Shown: positions 1 through 11,344 of the stretch, piece by piece
Layout of the letters: each line of letters starts with the position of its first letter
Position numbering within the stretch: the first letter of the stretch is position 1
Source of the DNA: Poecilobothrus nobilitatus
Lineage: Eukaryota > Arthropoda > Insecta > Diptera > Dolichopodidae
Assembly (NCBI GenBank): GCA_947095535.1
Contig: OX352774.1
Span: 5,332,001 to 5,396,000 of the forward strand
Length of the DNA stretch: 64,000 nucleotides
Direction of reading: 5' to 3'
Position numbers and translations under genes: made by a program
The notes under the pieces: model-generated
The model's input: the letters and a program-made list of their open reading frames with translations, nothing else
Told to the model about the DNA's origin: nothing
The model's database searches: none

Positions 1-685
1 TTATTTTCAGCTTAAAAATTAACGAAAATAATATTAAAGTGTCATACAACAAAAACACAAAAAAAGTCTAGAAAATTACTGTAAAGGAAATAAAAGCCAA
101 ACAGAAAGAACAGAACAAAGAACTTTTGAAAAGGACTTTCGAATAAGGACAAAAAACTGAAAATTAAAGAAGAAAATGTAAAAAAAAAAAAAAAAACAGT
201 TACGTAAAAAAAACAGTTACAGTGTATTTATATGATTCTGATATAAAATATTTACAATTAAATAGAATTTAAGAAAATTTAATTTTTATAAGGAAACAAA
301 ATGTTTTTGCAAATGAGCTACAAATGATGTTGTTTGCACCAAAGGTACCATATTTAATAAACGTTGATCCTGATGTATTGAATTATTTAAAAAAATGAAA
401 TATGGCAAAATTTGGTTTAGGAATCGAACCATAAAAGTTTATTTTATATTATTGTATTATTAAAAATCATGAATTGTTCTGCTATAATTACCAGCCTATA
501 CTTTTTTTCTTTAAAAAAAAAGTTTTTAGATGGAAATTCCCACTCCTTGACAGTCCTCTCTTAATGGGAAAAGCATTAAATACAAAAAAGCTTAGAAATG
601 ATCTTTTAAAAAAGAATTATTTAAAAAAAAAAACTATAATTTTTGTTTTAATTTAGATTTTTTCTTTTTTTAAATCACCCTTTTT
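1..685. other. AT-rich spacer, no gene seen
   Basis: Only A-rich and T-rich low-complexity DNA. The short frame near 474-656 is dominated by Lys, Phe and Asn codons and has no recognisable domain, so I treat it as chance. Confidence 0.6.
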
Positions 686-1947
686 AGCACATTTCCAAAA
701 AAATTTTGAAAAAATGTGCTTATTAGTTTCACTCTGTCCGTCCGTCCGTCCGTCTGTTTACAAAACTTCTACACCGTTAAAGATAGAGAAAAAAAATTTT
801 AACCATAGGTAGGTCTCATAAAAAAAATAATTTTGTAGAACAACTTTTTCATGTAGCCCCCCCCATTACGGAGCTACAGCCCCTCAAACTTTGAAAAAGC
901 CCTATTTTTAAATGCATATATCTTATGTTCTACTTAACATTTTTTCAATCTGAAAACGTCATTCGACAGGTATTTCTTTTATCTTTGTAAATTAATATCA
1001 AAATTATACATTTTTTTTAAATTTAGTATTTAAATTTACAGTTATGTGAAAACCAAATTTTGCTTGATTTTTCTACTTTCATAACTCCGGAACGCTTCTA
1101 GATAGAGGCTTGAAATTTTGAGACAAGAAAGAACTTTTAGAATTAGTATAAGTTTGCTCAGAAAATTTTTTCGGACCACCCCCTGTTTATGAGCTATTAG
1201 GGCTTAAAAATTGAACATTTGCTATTTTTAAACACCTGTAACTTAGGAACCTGTATACATTTTGCCTCTGCAAGATATAAAAATTAAAGCTACAATAATA
1301 TATTTTTACGTGTGTCAAAGGTTTATTTTGGTTGTAAAGGGTTCCAAAGTTGCAGTTCTTCAAAATTGCGAAAAAGCCCCATTTTCAGATATATATATCT
1401 CAGGCTATGCGTAATAGTTTTTCAATCTAAAACCGCCAGAAAATTTATGTAATATTTTGTAATTTACTATTTAAATTTACCGTTATGTGAAAACCATATT
1501 TTGCATGAAATTTCGTTTTTCATAACTCCGGCACGCCTTTAGATAGGAACCTGCAATTTTGAGGCAAGAAAGAACTTTTAGAATTAGTATAAGTTTCCTC
1601 AGAAAATTTTTTGGTAACACCCCCTCTTTAAGAGTTATTACGCCTCAAAAATTGAAAATTTGCTATTTTTAGACACCTGTAACTTAGGCACCTGTACAAA
1701 TTTTTCTTCGGCAAGACATGAAAATTAAAGGTTTAATAATATATTTTTACGTGTGTTAACGGCTTTTCTTAGTTATGTAGGATTCCAGAATTACAGCCCC
1801 TCAAAATTTCAAAAATGTCCTATTTTCACGTTTTTTCTTATTACATGAAATTTTCAAATTTTTGTGTAAGTCACACTTCTAAACAGTTTGTATTGAGTTT
1901 TGGAAATGTGCGCTTTTAAAAACCGTTGGTTTACATTCTACCTTGTT
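686..1947. repeat. Family A dispersed repeat, longest member
   Basis: The copy opens with AGCACATTTCCAAAAAAATT and closes near 1907-1920 with the inverse, GGAAATGTGCGCTT, followed by a conserved end GGTTTACATTCTACCTTG. Near its start is a GTCCGTCCGTCCGTC run (735-754), then TTTACAAAACTTCTACACC. The same start, middle and end recur at 34.9, 58.6 and 53.0 kb, and the end alone at 49 kb. The short terminal inverted repeat suggests a non-autonomous DNA element, but no target duplication was identified, so the class is open. No coding sequence is visible. Confidence 0.75.
930..1812. repeat. Internal tandem duplication, about 441 bp, in Family A
   Basis: Two successive units share the same ordered landmarks. 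ATAACTCCGG occurs at 1081 and again at 1522, each followed by AGAAAGAACTTTTAGAATTA, then ACACCTGTAACTTAGG, then TATATTTTTACGTGTGT. Their spacing is constant at about 441 bp. The 58.6-kb member lacks the second unit, so the duplication probably arose inside this copy or its lineage. Unit ends are approximate. Confidence 0.75.
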
Positions 1948-2799
1948 ATTTTATATATTTTAATATCACCCTTTTAGTTTCAGAGTATTTTTAGTATATA
2001 AAGTATATATACGCACCATATAAGGTTTAAGACTGTTCGAATGCAAACATATAAAATTGTTTTATACATCTTATCTGTATAACATTACCATTTAATTAAA
2101 AAAAAAAAAATTAAAAGATATTTTATCGGAAGAGTACCAATGAAATACCAACCTTTAGATGATCTACCCTAACAACATTATTTTATTTATCATAATTATA
2201 GGTACACATGTGATCCTATTTGAAGATTGATGAATATCAGTTTTTATAAGATCCAAAAAAAAAAAACAAAAAACTTGTTATCCTTACGTAAAAATTTAAA
2301 GACGGAAAAAAAATATGTTATTTTGAACTGGAATGCAAGTAGAAAGAATACAAAACAATTATAAGAAAAAAAACGGAACAAATTGTATTGTGTAATTATT
2401 GCGCAAATTGAAGTAAAATAATACGACATGTTTTCTTTATTTATTTATTTTTTTTCTGTTATTATAAGTAATTTTTAAACATTTTAACAATTTTAAAAGT
2501 TAAAAGTAAAACTAAGGGCTGCAAAATTTCCTTAAAAAAGAAATAAAAAACAGTAAAACAAATTTTTTTTTTATTTTAGAACAACAAGCAAAAAAAAAAC
2601 CAATTTTGCTGTAGTACATACATTAAAATTTAGTTGTTTTTCATTTAGACTAGGTAAAGACATCATTTAATATTCAATTATTAGAATTCAAGTTCAAAAT
2701 AAATAGGTAGTAAGTAAAAAAAAAACTTAGAATTAGGAAAATAAATGTCACCATTCACTAATGTTACAAAAACAAAAATAAAGGCTAACAATCTCTATA
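1948..2799. other. AT-rich spacer, no gene seen
   Basis: Homopolymer-rich DNA with scattered A8-A10 runs. A minus-strand frame at 2244-2429 is mostly Phe, Leu and Lys and looks like a low-complexity by-product. Confidence 0.55.
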
Positions 2800-3112
2800 C
2801 TAAATTTTTTGTATACTAAGATGCGACATAATTGATACAAGTCTGCATGTGCTTGACTCTGTAGTAAATAGTAATACTAATAATAGCTGCTATATTGAAG
2901 TTGGAGCTGTCTCCAATTATTATCTTAAGCATAGGAATTTCTTTTATGTATATATACTACTGCATGTTGTAACAGTTGAAAGCTTCGTTACTAGCACTTA
3001 AGATAGCAAGATAGGAAAAATAATAGGCTGATTCAATCAAAGCCAGAAGGTGGGTTTATTTAGTAAGAATCTGATACGTCCAAGGGCGTATTCTTGGTGT
3101 CTTTGAAAAAAA
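2800..3112 (+). mobile_element. Family C LINE 3' end, diverged copy
   Basis: Aligns in order with 51.5-51.97 kb. Shared landmarks are GACTCTGTAG followed by AATAATAGCTGCTA, then ACTACTGCATGTTGTAAC, then GTAAGAATCTGATAC, and finally ATTCTTGGTGTCTTTG ending in A8. The terminal A run and the sharp 3' boundary fit the 3' untranslated end of a non-LTR retrotransposon inserted on the plus strand. It carries no reading frame of its own. The left boundary is only where similarity becomes recognisable. Confidence 0.6.
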
Positions 3113-5431
3113 ATGTCAATGAAATAAAAAATACATGCAAATTATTTTGGAACTAATTTGCAATTATTTTCAATGAAAAAATGATTAATATTAAAATAAT
3201 TGTATTTTAATAACTGCATTTTTCATTGTTTAAAATTGACACTTCTTATCCCCAACATGATATTAATGTTAATATCTGAAACTGTACATTATTACGTATG
3301 TATGTACGTATGTATTACGTATGTGTTTTTATACAAAAACAAAACTGTTTTTTTTTTTATTAAATAATCGACGATGTCTCTGTGTGCAAAAATGTAGTTT
3401 GTGAGTATGTATGTTTTTATACTACGCTAATCTGTTTAATTTCTTGGGTTTAAAGTATGGAAATCAAAAAAAAAATTTTTTATTTTGAAGATTCATATAC
3501 TGAAATTCATCAATTTGGATCTTCGTAAATTCTAAGTTCTAACTTTATTTGTTTAAATCTTAGTTCAATTAATATAAATATTGGTCCATTTATTTACTTG
3601 TTTTAAAACTTGATTCAATCTTGACAAGTTAGAAATTGAACCAAAAAGTGGCTCACGTTTGGGTCGTTTTGATCTACTCTTGGAAGATAGATAAAAACTA
3701 CGTAAAGAATTATATATGTTTGTATGTAAATTAACCCCGAACAAGGTTTTAGCAAATATACTCTACTGTAGCATTGTAGTTCATATAATAGTAGTATTAA
3801 TATGTATGTATGTGTATGAATGTGTGTTTGTGTAACTTTTATTATAACTCTTCATTGTTTTGATTTAAGTAAATTTTAAAAAAGTAAAAGTAAAAAGTAA
3901 ATTTAAGTAAAAGTTTTAAAAAATTTCGTTACCGTTCGACAACTAAATAAAGTGGATGATCTCATAATTCACATGTATATATATGTATATGTATATACAT
4001 AATAAATATAATAAAATAATTATCCTTGTATTGTTTCGAATTTCAAATGTCAAAACTTTTGATTAATTTTAAAAATAATTAAATTTTAATTTTTTAATCC
4101 GCTTATTTTTTTTTTTTTATCGCAGATCAAATTAAATGTTTCGTTATTGCTATAAGATAATAAGATATACACTTTTATTTTTAATTTAAATTTTAGATTT
4201 ACTTAAAAAATAAAAATTTTTTATATTTTTTAAATAGGTATTGATTTAAAAAACGTCATATAGGTATAAAAAGTATTTTGCATTTATTAAGTAAAGTAAC
4301 TATAATATATAAAGATCAAAATATGTATGGTCAAGTAATAATTGCAAAGTCCTATTATATTACAGTGTATAATATCTATATAAGATAAATCAAAAGAAAA
4401 AATAGTTATCTTAAGATTTTAATTTTGTAAAGAAAACATTTTGTAATGAAATTAAATTATGTTAGAATAAAATTGTGATGTACATTGTAAACTTGAACTT
4501 GTTGGTAATACATGGTAAACAGCAATAACTGGTACATTTTTATGTATATATGTATGTATATATATATATATCTATATATGGGTTATCTGTATACGCTTAT
4601 TCATTGTTATTTATTATATATATATATATACTTACAGAATATGAAACCTATTATTGTATATAATATTATTATATACTTTAGAGTTTAGACAAACTTTTTA
4701 TTTGAAAGACATGAATAGTGTGTCTCTTTATGAAAATGTATATATGAATGTATAAAGATAAATGGCGAAATGTATTCGCAATTTTAACGAATGAATGAAT
4801 GAAAATTGTTTGTAATTATATAAAAACACACAGTTGTTTTTATTTTTTTTTATTTTTTAATATGAGTTTTCTTGAACGAAACTTTATTATAAAAAGAAAA
4901 TTTTTTTTATGTAGGTTATACTTAAAATGTGTTTTATATACAACGAATAGTTTTTTTAGTATAAAATTTACTGAAACTTTATATTAACTGGTTCGGAAAA
5001 ATTTACTTATTTGGTTAAAACAAATACAATAAAAGAAAATTAACATTTTTGCAATTATTAAATTTCTTAATTTTCAACTCAACCTTAACTATGTCAGATT
5101 TATTTGAACTTTATTAATTTTTTTATGCACTATTATAGGTGGTATTAATCAGTAAATGTTACATAAATACTTGATCTTTGAATTTTAACTTGTGTATGTC
5201 AAAATATTTTTGAGTGAACACTTTTTTTTGGATATTTTTTAATTCCTAGTCTGACCCAAGCTATTTCGAGTTATCATATTAAAAAGGAGATATAACCTAA
5301 AAGTTTAACATTTCACCTTTATCTTAAATTTTACCTTACATTTTTAGGCGACATGAATCGAAAATATTTAGATTTAAAATTTTGAATATTATGATGATAA
5401 TTATTCTTTTTGCTTTTTCATTAACAATCCA
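3113..5431. other. AT-rich spacer with microsatellites
   Basis: Holds TATG/TACG repeats near 3295-3325 and 3800-3820, and (TA)n runs at about 4549-4580 and 4614-4631. No protein-like frame was found; 4799-4987 is a chance Phe/Lys-rich frame. Confidence 0.55.
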
Positions 5432-5845
5432 GATGGCGGTGCTGAGCTAAATATAGAAAACAAAGTTTGCAAAGGCTGCACAACTTGAACAGCCAACATT
5501 CTCATAAAAGTGTGGCTGTTTAATAAAAGAACTTTGCGCACTAAAATGAGACTGTTTCAAATATATATTAAATTATTTGTATTATTTATCATTTGTTCTG
5601 TCTTGTTCTATTCGCCTGTGAAACGGGGGAAAATAATTCTAGTTATTATTAGAAAATTGCATGCGTTTATAAATAGCTGTCTTCAAAAAATTTTAGAAGT
5701 TTATTGGCAAAACATATCGACAAATGGAAATTCCTATGGCAAAAAAACAAAATAAAAGAAGGTGAATACACGAGATTGCTGCACCCACTCTAAGGGATCC
5801 GGACGATATATTGTAAAACAACTTTTCGAATCCAATTGACATTGG
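5432..5845 (+). mobile_element. RTE-like LINE remnant, end of reverse transcriptase and C-terminal region
   Basis: One frame runs from 5432 to 5755 with a single TGA at 5486-5488. It begins DGGAELNIENKVCK and passes through WLFNKRTLRTKMRLF and CSVLFYS, which replaces the usual S-V-L-L-Y-G of this lineage. It then reaches LHAFINSCLQKILEVYW. After a frame break comes TLRDPDDIL (about 5788-5814), the decayed counterpart of the family motif W-I-G-H-T-L-R...D-P-D-D-I. This order is characteristic of the C-terminal part of RTE-like non-LTR retrotransposon polyproteins in invertebrates. The catalytic half of the enzyme and the endonuclease are absent, so the copy is dead and 5'-truncated. The exact clade is uncertain. 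Confidence 0.8.
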
Positions 5846-6950
5846 TTCGCAAAGCAACTTTTCAATAAAACCAATATGGTTACAACTTAAAAATTTTTCG
5901 AATTATCATCCTAAATAAAAAGAGGTTATTATCTGTATATGCCCAGAAAGATATAAATTTTGTGCAACTATATGATTTTATAATTTTTATTTTCGATTAT
6001 ATAACCAGTACCCAAATTACAAAAAAATAAATAAAAGAGAAAAAATCTAACGTTGAAAAGAGAAGATTATAATATTTTTATCCTATGTATTATGTTTTTA
6101 ATAAAGTGCAGGAGGTCCAGGTGTGCGAGCATATATATGCAGAAATTATGCAGAGATTATACATTTAAGTTCATTCGTACTATTTTTTATTTTAGATTAA
6201 AAAACAAAAAATTTTTTTTTTTTTTGTGAATATTAAAGAAGAAAAACTGTAAAAAGTTTAATTTTAGCATACAATACAGCATTGTTTCAAAATGGGGATG
6301 TGATACTAATGGATTACTATATTTAATATCTTTATATATACATATGGATATATATATATATTTATACATAATTATAATAGAGTTTCCAGATTTGGTTACT
6401 ATATATAACTTTTTTTTTTATTCTGTCATGAATTATTTACGGACGGTAGATAGTTTGCACATTCAATATTAACTTAAGCTTAATGTATTTTACCTTTACT
6501 ATTTTTGTTATGGCCGTTATTGTTGTTATTCTTATTATTATTATTATTACAGGTATAGTTATCGATGTCGGTAATATTCTTTCCTTGATATTCTCATTCT
6601 ACATCTTAGCTGCATTATTAGATTTATCTGAAAACTTAAAAAAAAAAGAAAAGAAAAATAAGATAAAGATGAAAATATCTGTATAGATAATTTAAAATAA
6701 AAATAAAAAATAAAATAATAATATTAAGAGCTTATATTTTAATATGATTTCCCTTTGTATTTTTTGTAAATTTAATTTTTTTTCATAGATTACAAAAAAA
6801 TATAAAAAACAAAAAAAAAAATAAGTATACCTGTGTGAATAAGGCATTCATCGAAAGGTTAAAGAATTTAACGGGAATTTGGTGGATTAAAAAATTCTAT
6901 ATTGAACTATATGTGCTATAAATATCTGTTATATTATCTATAGGTAATAG

Positions 6951-6982
<32 letters not shown>

Positions 6983-7774
6983 CTATTATAGAAATATTTA
7001 AATCAAATAAAATGCATCTCATGAATAAAAATGAAGAAAAATTTTATTTTTTCATCATGACCTAGTAAATTTTTAGTTTGGTTGTCCTTTAAACTAAGAA
7101 CAAAGCAAATGTCAAGTTAGTTATATACATATAAGTATATACTTTATAATAAAAGATGTTTATGTTAGATTTTTGTATAATGAACGTCATAAAAAAATAA
7201 TATTCAATTATATATTTTATTTTTGAGGACGTTTTAAATACATATTTATTGTTCGAAATAAATCAATCATTTTCTCCCTTTAAAGTGGAAAGAAAACACA
7301 TCTGTTAAACTTAATTTTGTTTTCTCTGTATGTGTGTCAAAATGCTTGATTTATATTAACATCTTGATTGCATAATTATAAATACCATTATAGACTAAAT
7401 TTCGGTAATATGAAAAAATCTTCAAGAAATTCGGTATCTGAAACACCTAAATAATGATATCTTATGTGGGACAATATTTTAGTCTATTAGAGAATCGGCC
7501 ATCAAATAACGAGGTCATATACATAGAGGTATTCTGAAGTTTCACAAAAAAGATGAAAACTACTAAATCCAATTATTAAAGTAAAGTGAAACAAACAGAT
7601 CCATTCTTGAAATAATAATAATTAGAATTTAGAATACTTATACATAGTAAGAGTTTTTAAATTAGTTAAAAAATAAATAGAATAAAGGAATAAAGTGCAA
7701 AAAGAATAAGTTATTAAATTATTTCTTATCTATATGTTTCAAGACCTATAGATTAAGAAATAGCAATGCTGTGT

Positions 7775-7814
<40 letters not shown>

Positions 7815-7902
7815 ATTATTTTTAACATGGTCATAATAATAGTGACATAGGATATTAATTTATCCTTTTTTGTGACTAGAATTTGCTATGAAACTGAATC
7901 TG
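5846..7902. other. AT-rich spacer with (TA)n microsatellites
   Basis: (AT)n tracts lie at 6951-6973 and 7782-7809. A run of ATT triplets at about 6531-6549 produces a hydrophobic Ile/Val frame (6483-6686) that I regard as spurious. No gene seen. Confidence 0.55.
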
Positions 7903-7908
7903 TTTATT
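7903..7908 (-). promoter_or_regulatory. Candidate polyadenylation signal AATAAA for the 8.0-kb gene
   Basis: On the minus strand AATAAA lies about 100 bases past the stop codon of the 88-residue frame. That is a normal 3' UTR length for a small insect gene. AATAAA is common by chance in DNA this AT-rich, so it gains weight only from its position. Confidence 0.4.
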
Positions 7909-8006
7909 AAAGAAACTCTATTTTTTTAAAGGTATACTTAGCTGGTTATTTCCTTGACCTTGAATGTTCTGGGTGTGTCTCAACACAACCTTCTATTTTA
8001 ACGGTT

Positions 8007-8273
8007 TCAGGCAGTGTCTTTCCGATTAGAGATTTGAAGGTTTGTGATGCTCGCCAGTGTTTCATCACTCCATTGAACGTTTGGCCGTTCTCTAGATTCA
8101 AAGATCTTCTTTTCTGGATCATTTTGGTTCATTTTGTGTACTTCGGAATAGACGTTGGGCACGAAGTAAACTACCTCGCCTAGAAAATCCGGTAGTTTTG
8201 ACAAAGACTCGAACAAAAACTTGGCTAATTCGGACAGAGGAAATAACAAGAGACCGGCAAGGAAAAGGATCAT
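8007..8273 (-). CDS. Unrecognised 88-residue protein, candidate single-exon gene
   Basis: This is the only frame in the window that looks like an ordinary gene. Its composition (roughly 44% G+C by eye) stands far above the flanks. Its codons use C and G in third positions and its residues are mixed rather than Lys/Phe/Asn-dominated. A TAA lies in frame two codons upstream of the ATG, so the start is well fixed and the protein is complete. Residues 1-13 are hydrophobic (MILFLAGLLLFPL), compatible with a signal peptide or membrane anchor. Residues 14-45 are mixed amphipathic and include LPDFLGEVVYFVPNVY. The remainder is hydrophilic and charged, with EKKIFESRERPN and a single Trp in VQWSDET. 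I cannot name a family. It could be a small secreted or membrane protein, a retrogene, or the last exon of a larger gene. No neighbour suggests a role. Confidence 0.6.
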   Translation of the reverse strand: MILFLAGLLLFPLSELAKFLFESLSKLPDFLGEVVYFVPNVYSEVHKMNQNDPEKKIFESRERPNVQWSDETLASITNLQISNRKDTA

Positions 8274-8331
8274 GATTTAAGAGTTTCTACCTAATTAAAT
8301 GCAAGGACACTCTAATGTATATTAAGTCTAA

Positions 8332-8350
8332 CACATATAATATATTTTTT
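8332..8350 (-). promoter_or_regulatory. Possible TATA-like stretch upstream of the 8.0-kb gene
   Basis: The minus strand reads AAAAAATATATTATATGTG about 60-75 bases before the ATG. Spacing would allow a short 5' UTR. Such strings are frequent here, so support is weak. Confidence 0.2.
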
Positions 8351-9245
8351 ACCTTCTAACTTTTAACTATTTCACCACTATTTTAAATCTCATAAAATTA
8401 TTGATTGATTTTTAAATATTAATATTTAATTAATATTAATGTTATGTTATACAAATATGTTCATATTAATGGTATTTAGTCAGAAGTTTCATACAAATCG
8501 ACAAATAAACGACATCGTACAAATTTTGTATAATTTATAATATAAAATTTAGTCTAAATTTAAATTATTTCTTTTGATACATTAAAAATATTAATAATAA
8601 ATTAATTTTTATTTTTTTAATTTAGTATAAAAATATTTATTTTAAAACGGAAATATCAAAAATAAGTAATAAGTAATTTAAAAAAAAACGTGATTATTTT
8701 GTAAAATCGTGATCAATTTTATAAAATTAACATATTAAAATCTAAAAATTTAATAAAAATTTGAATTCTCTTTTTATTGTCAACACTTTAATTATCCAAT
8801 TAATGGTTGAAAAAAAAAAATCAGACATTTAAAAAAAAAAATACACCTCTTAAGAAGACAATGCCTCATACCTGGTTACCTGTACCTAAACATTTTAAAA
8901 ATTAAATACAATTCATATTTTATAATAAATGAAATCAATTATGTTAATTTTATGTAAAGAAGTGAAAAGTGCATACTTTTAAATAATGATTTGAAGGAAA
9001 ATAACACAAATATTTCATTTTGCATTTGACATAGTTGTATAATATTTTAGCTATGTTTAACTACCATTACTGTTACTATTTTAAGGAGCACAGGACATCC
9101 ACAATGTCTCTTTTTTAATTAAACAATATTAAACTCTGGTTTCAGAGATCATTAATTTTGAGTACCAAAAAATCTTTTTAAGCTTATAACTATCTTGTAC
9201 AAAATTATTTTTATTTGCTTGTTTTGAATTCTATACCTAGTGCCA
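8351..9245. other. AT-rich spacer, no gene seen
   Basis: Low-complexity A/T DNA with short A runs. No repeat copy or reading frame worth calling was recognised. Confidence 0.55.
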
Positions 9246-9287
9246 TTGATATCTAAGGTAGTGCCAATTCACTACCTTAGATATCAA
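9246..9287. repeat. Perfect 18-bp inverted repeat with 6-base loop
   Basis: TTGATATCTAAGGTAGTG (9246-9263) is followed by CCAATT and then its exact complement CACTACCTTAGATATCAA (9270-9287). The arms are mixed in base composition, so chance is unlikely. It could be a snap-back structure, a tiny MITE remnant, or the scar of a palindromic duplication. Confidence 0.85.
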
Positions 9288-9299
9288 TTTTGACAAATC

Positions 9300-10105
9300 T
9301 TGTGCGGGAATGTCATAATATATTCCAGAGATCTCGATAACGTTACAAAAACGGCATTGTTTCAGTTTTTCCATTTCGATCGAATTAAAGTTTATTCTAT
9401 TCTTAAGAATAACACTTTCATTCCTAAGTTCAATTTTTCTGCAATGACTAAATTTATCTTTTGTTTTATTGTACGGATCTGCTTTCGTACATCTTGGAAT
9501 TGTTGATCGTATTATTCTAGTTTAGTTAATATTTTATTAAACTTTATAAAACGACATCATTCTAATCGGTTTTATCTTTTTCTTCTCGTGTGTAGCAATT
9601 TGTGACATTTGTTGTTGTATTTAATACTGTTGACCTTCTTTGATTGCAAGAACTTTTGCAGTGATTCTACAACCCCATTTTGAAACCACTTCTTTAAGCC
9701 TCCATCACATTTTATAGTTTTTACTTTTTTTAAATTAATATTTTTTTCTACACTTAAAACAATATATCTATACTATTTTTGACACTTTTAACATTTTTGA
9801 CAGCTAATACGATTGTAAGGGTTGCATCACGTAAAAACATTATATTTGAAATAACTGATTCGTGTGGTTATTCAGATGGATCTTTAAGCCATAATCTTAT
9901 ATAATCTAGCGACGAAAGCTGGTTTAATTTTGATTATAAGTTCATAGCGAAGTCATAGACCGATACGCAGTTATAGATAAATATAGAAAAACTTTAAGAA
10001 ATATTTCTTTTACTTTTTTTTTAAATAAATTCCTATTTAAAATTTTGAAAGAAGTAAAGGTATACTAATGTTTACGTTCCTTTTATACGAAAAGAGTAGT
10101 TGGGA
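9300..10105. other. Spacer of mixed composition, no gene assigned
   Basis: Slightly richer in G and C than its surroundings (for example 9300-9510). The plus-strand frame at 9300-9506 has no recognisable motif and no supporting signals. Confidence 0.4.
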
Positions 10106-10108
10106 GAA

Positions 10109-10184
10109 GTTACTAAATGGAACGCTACTATTTAGTTTTGGGAGTAGTTGCTAAATGCAACGCTACTATTTAGTTTTGGGAGTA
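10109..10184. repeat. Tandem repeat, 38-bp unit, two full copies
   Basis: Unit 1 at 10109-10146 and unit 2 at 10147-10184 differ at two positions. Both carry AACGCTACTATTTAGTTTTG followed by GGAGTA. Partial sequence on both sides (AGTAGTTGGGAGAA before, TTTAGTTGGTAAATGAAA after) suggests decayed extra units. Confidence 0.9.
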
Positions 10185-10189
10185 TTTAG

Positions 10190-10907
10190 TTGGTAAATGA
10201 AATCCTAACGTCTATTCTTTTTCAAAGGCTGGTATAGTTCGGAGTAGATATGTTGAAGTAAATGTAGTAAATGTAGATGAGTAATAGTTTGAATGGAGAT
10301 TTTTAATTCTCAAAGTATATTTTGATATATTTATTGTTCTTAATGTCTCCTATATAAAAGCATTAATGCTCTATAAAAATTAAAATTTTAATTTCACAAT
10401 AATTTTTTTTTTTTAAATAATAAAACAAATATTAATATAACTCCAAATATAAACTTTAAATGAGTTCAAAAAAAAAATTTAAATAATATTTGGATAAATG
10501 TTGATTTAATATAAAAATTTCGTTTGTAAAAATTTGAAAATAATTTGACCATGACGTTGCAAAAATAAGAAAATTTCAATCAATAGATACGCAAAAAAAA
10601 AGAAAAAAAATATCAAAAAAAACAAAAATTGCACGATTTTTCGTTTACTTGTTTCTTTCTTTTTTTGTGTTTTTATTATTTTCTTCTTCTTTTTTTGTCT
10701 TTGGTAATTCACTCATTTATCAACGTTGGTGGCAAATTTTCATGGCAACATATTTTCTAAGGAAAATAAAATTTTAAGAAGAAAATGAAATAGAAACAAT
10801 AACAGTTAAACTAGTTTACAATAAGATATGTTTTAAATAAAATGTATATACCATTTTCAATTTAAGTGAATTTTTTTCCAAATTGAATGCATTTTCTTTC
10901 AAATTAT
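10190..10907. other. AT-rich spacer, no gene seen
   Basis: Poly(A)/poly(T)-dominated. The minus-strand frame at 10506-10712 is almost wholly Lys, Phe and Ile from homopolymers. Confidence 0.55.
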
Positions 10908-11018
10908 TGGAGAATTATTTTTTTTTTTTTTATTCATTTCTCTGCCACATAAATGTGGACAGGAAATTACACAGTCTTTCCTGTTCAAGCGTGGCTGTAC
11001 ATGTCGTGGAGAATTATT
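10908..11018 (-). mobile_element. 5'-truncated tRNA-derived SINE with 12-bp target duplication
   Basis: A minus-strand SINE body occupies 10920-11006. Its poly(A) tail is seen as a T run at 10920-10931. The insertion is flanked by identical TGGAGAATTATT at 10908-10919 and 11007-11018. The tRNA-like head is missing and the copy starts at the edge of the internal hairpin (GTCG). A poly(A) tail, a 12-bp target duplication and 5' truncation are the standard marks of LINE-driven target-primed reverse transcription. Confidence 0.88.
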
Positions 11019-11191
11019 ATTAACTAAAAAATGGTAAAAAAGAAAATTTTGGAAAAGAATTTTGAACCAATCTTGAAGTTTTAGAACTTTGAGAGAAAAA
11101 AGATATGGAAGGATATTACAAAAATACTCACTTTTTTCAAAAAAAGGACAAATCATTTATACAATGAGAAAATTTTAAATTACAAAAATAA

Positions 11192-11344
11192 ATATGTGGG
11201 GAGTGTGGGTTCGAATCTTACACACGTTGTAAGAATAATTCCCCCTTACGACATTAACAGCTACGCCTGAAAAGGAAATGCTGTATAATTTCCATGACAC
11301 ATTTACGTGGCAGCGGTATAAACTAAAACATAAAATATATGTGG
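11192..11344 (+). mobile_element. tRNA-derived SINE, partial head
   Basis: The copy runs from about 11200 to 11336 between direct repeats ATATGTGG (11192-11199 and 11337-11344). It keeps the RNA polymerase III B box as GGGTTCGAATC, then the hairpin segment GTTGTAAGAATAATTCCCCC followed by TTACGAC. The tail is TATAAACTAAAACATAAAA instead of a pure A run. The A box is lost to 5' truncation. Confidence 0.85.

Noticed and set aside
11209..11219. Isolated GGTTCGAAT box as a possible tRNA gene
   Set aside because: The surrounding sequence matches the SINE family and lacks an acceptor stem or cloverleaf.
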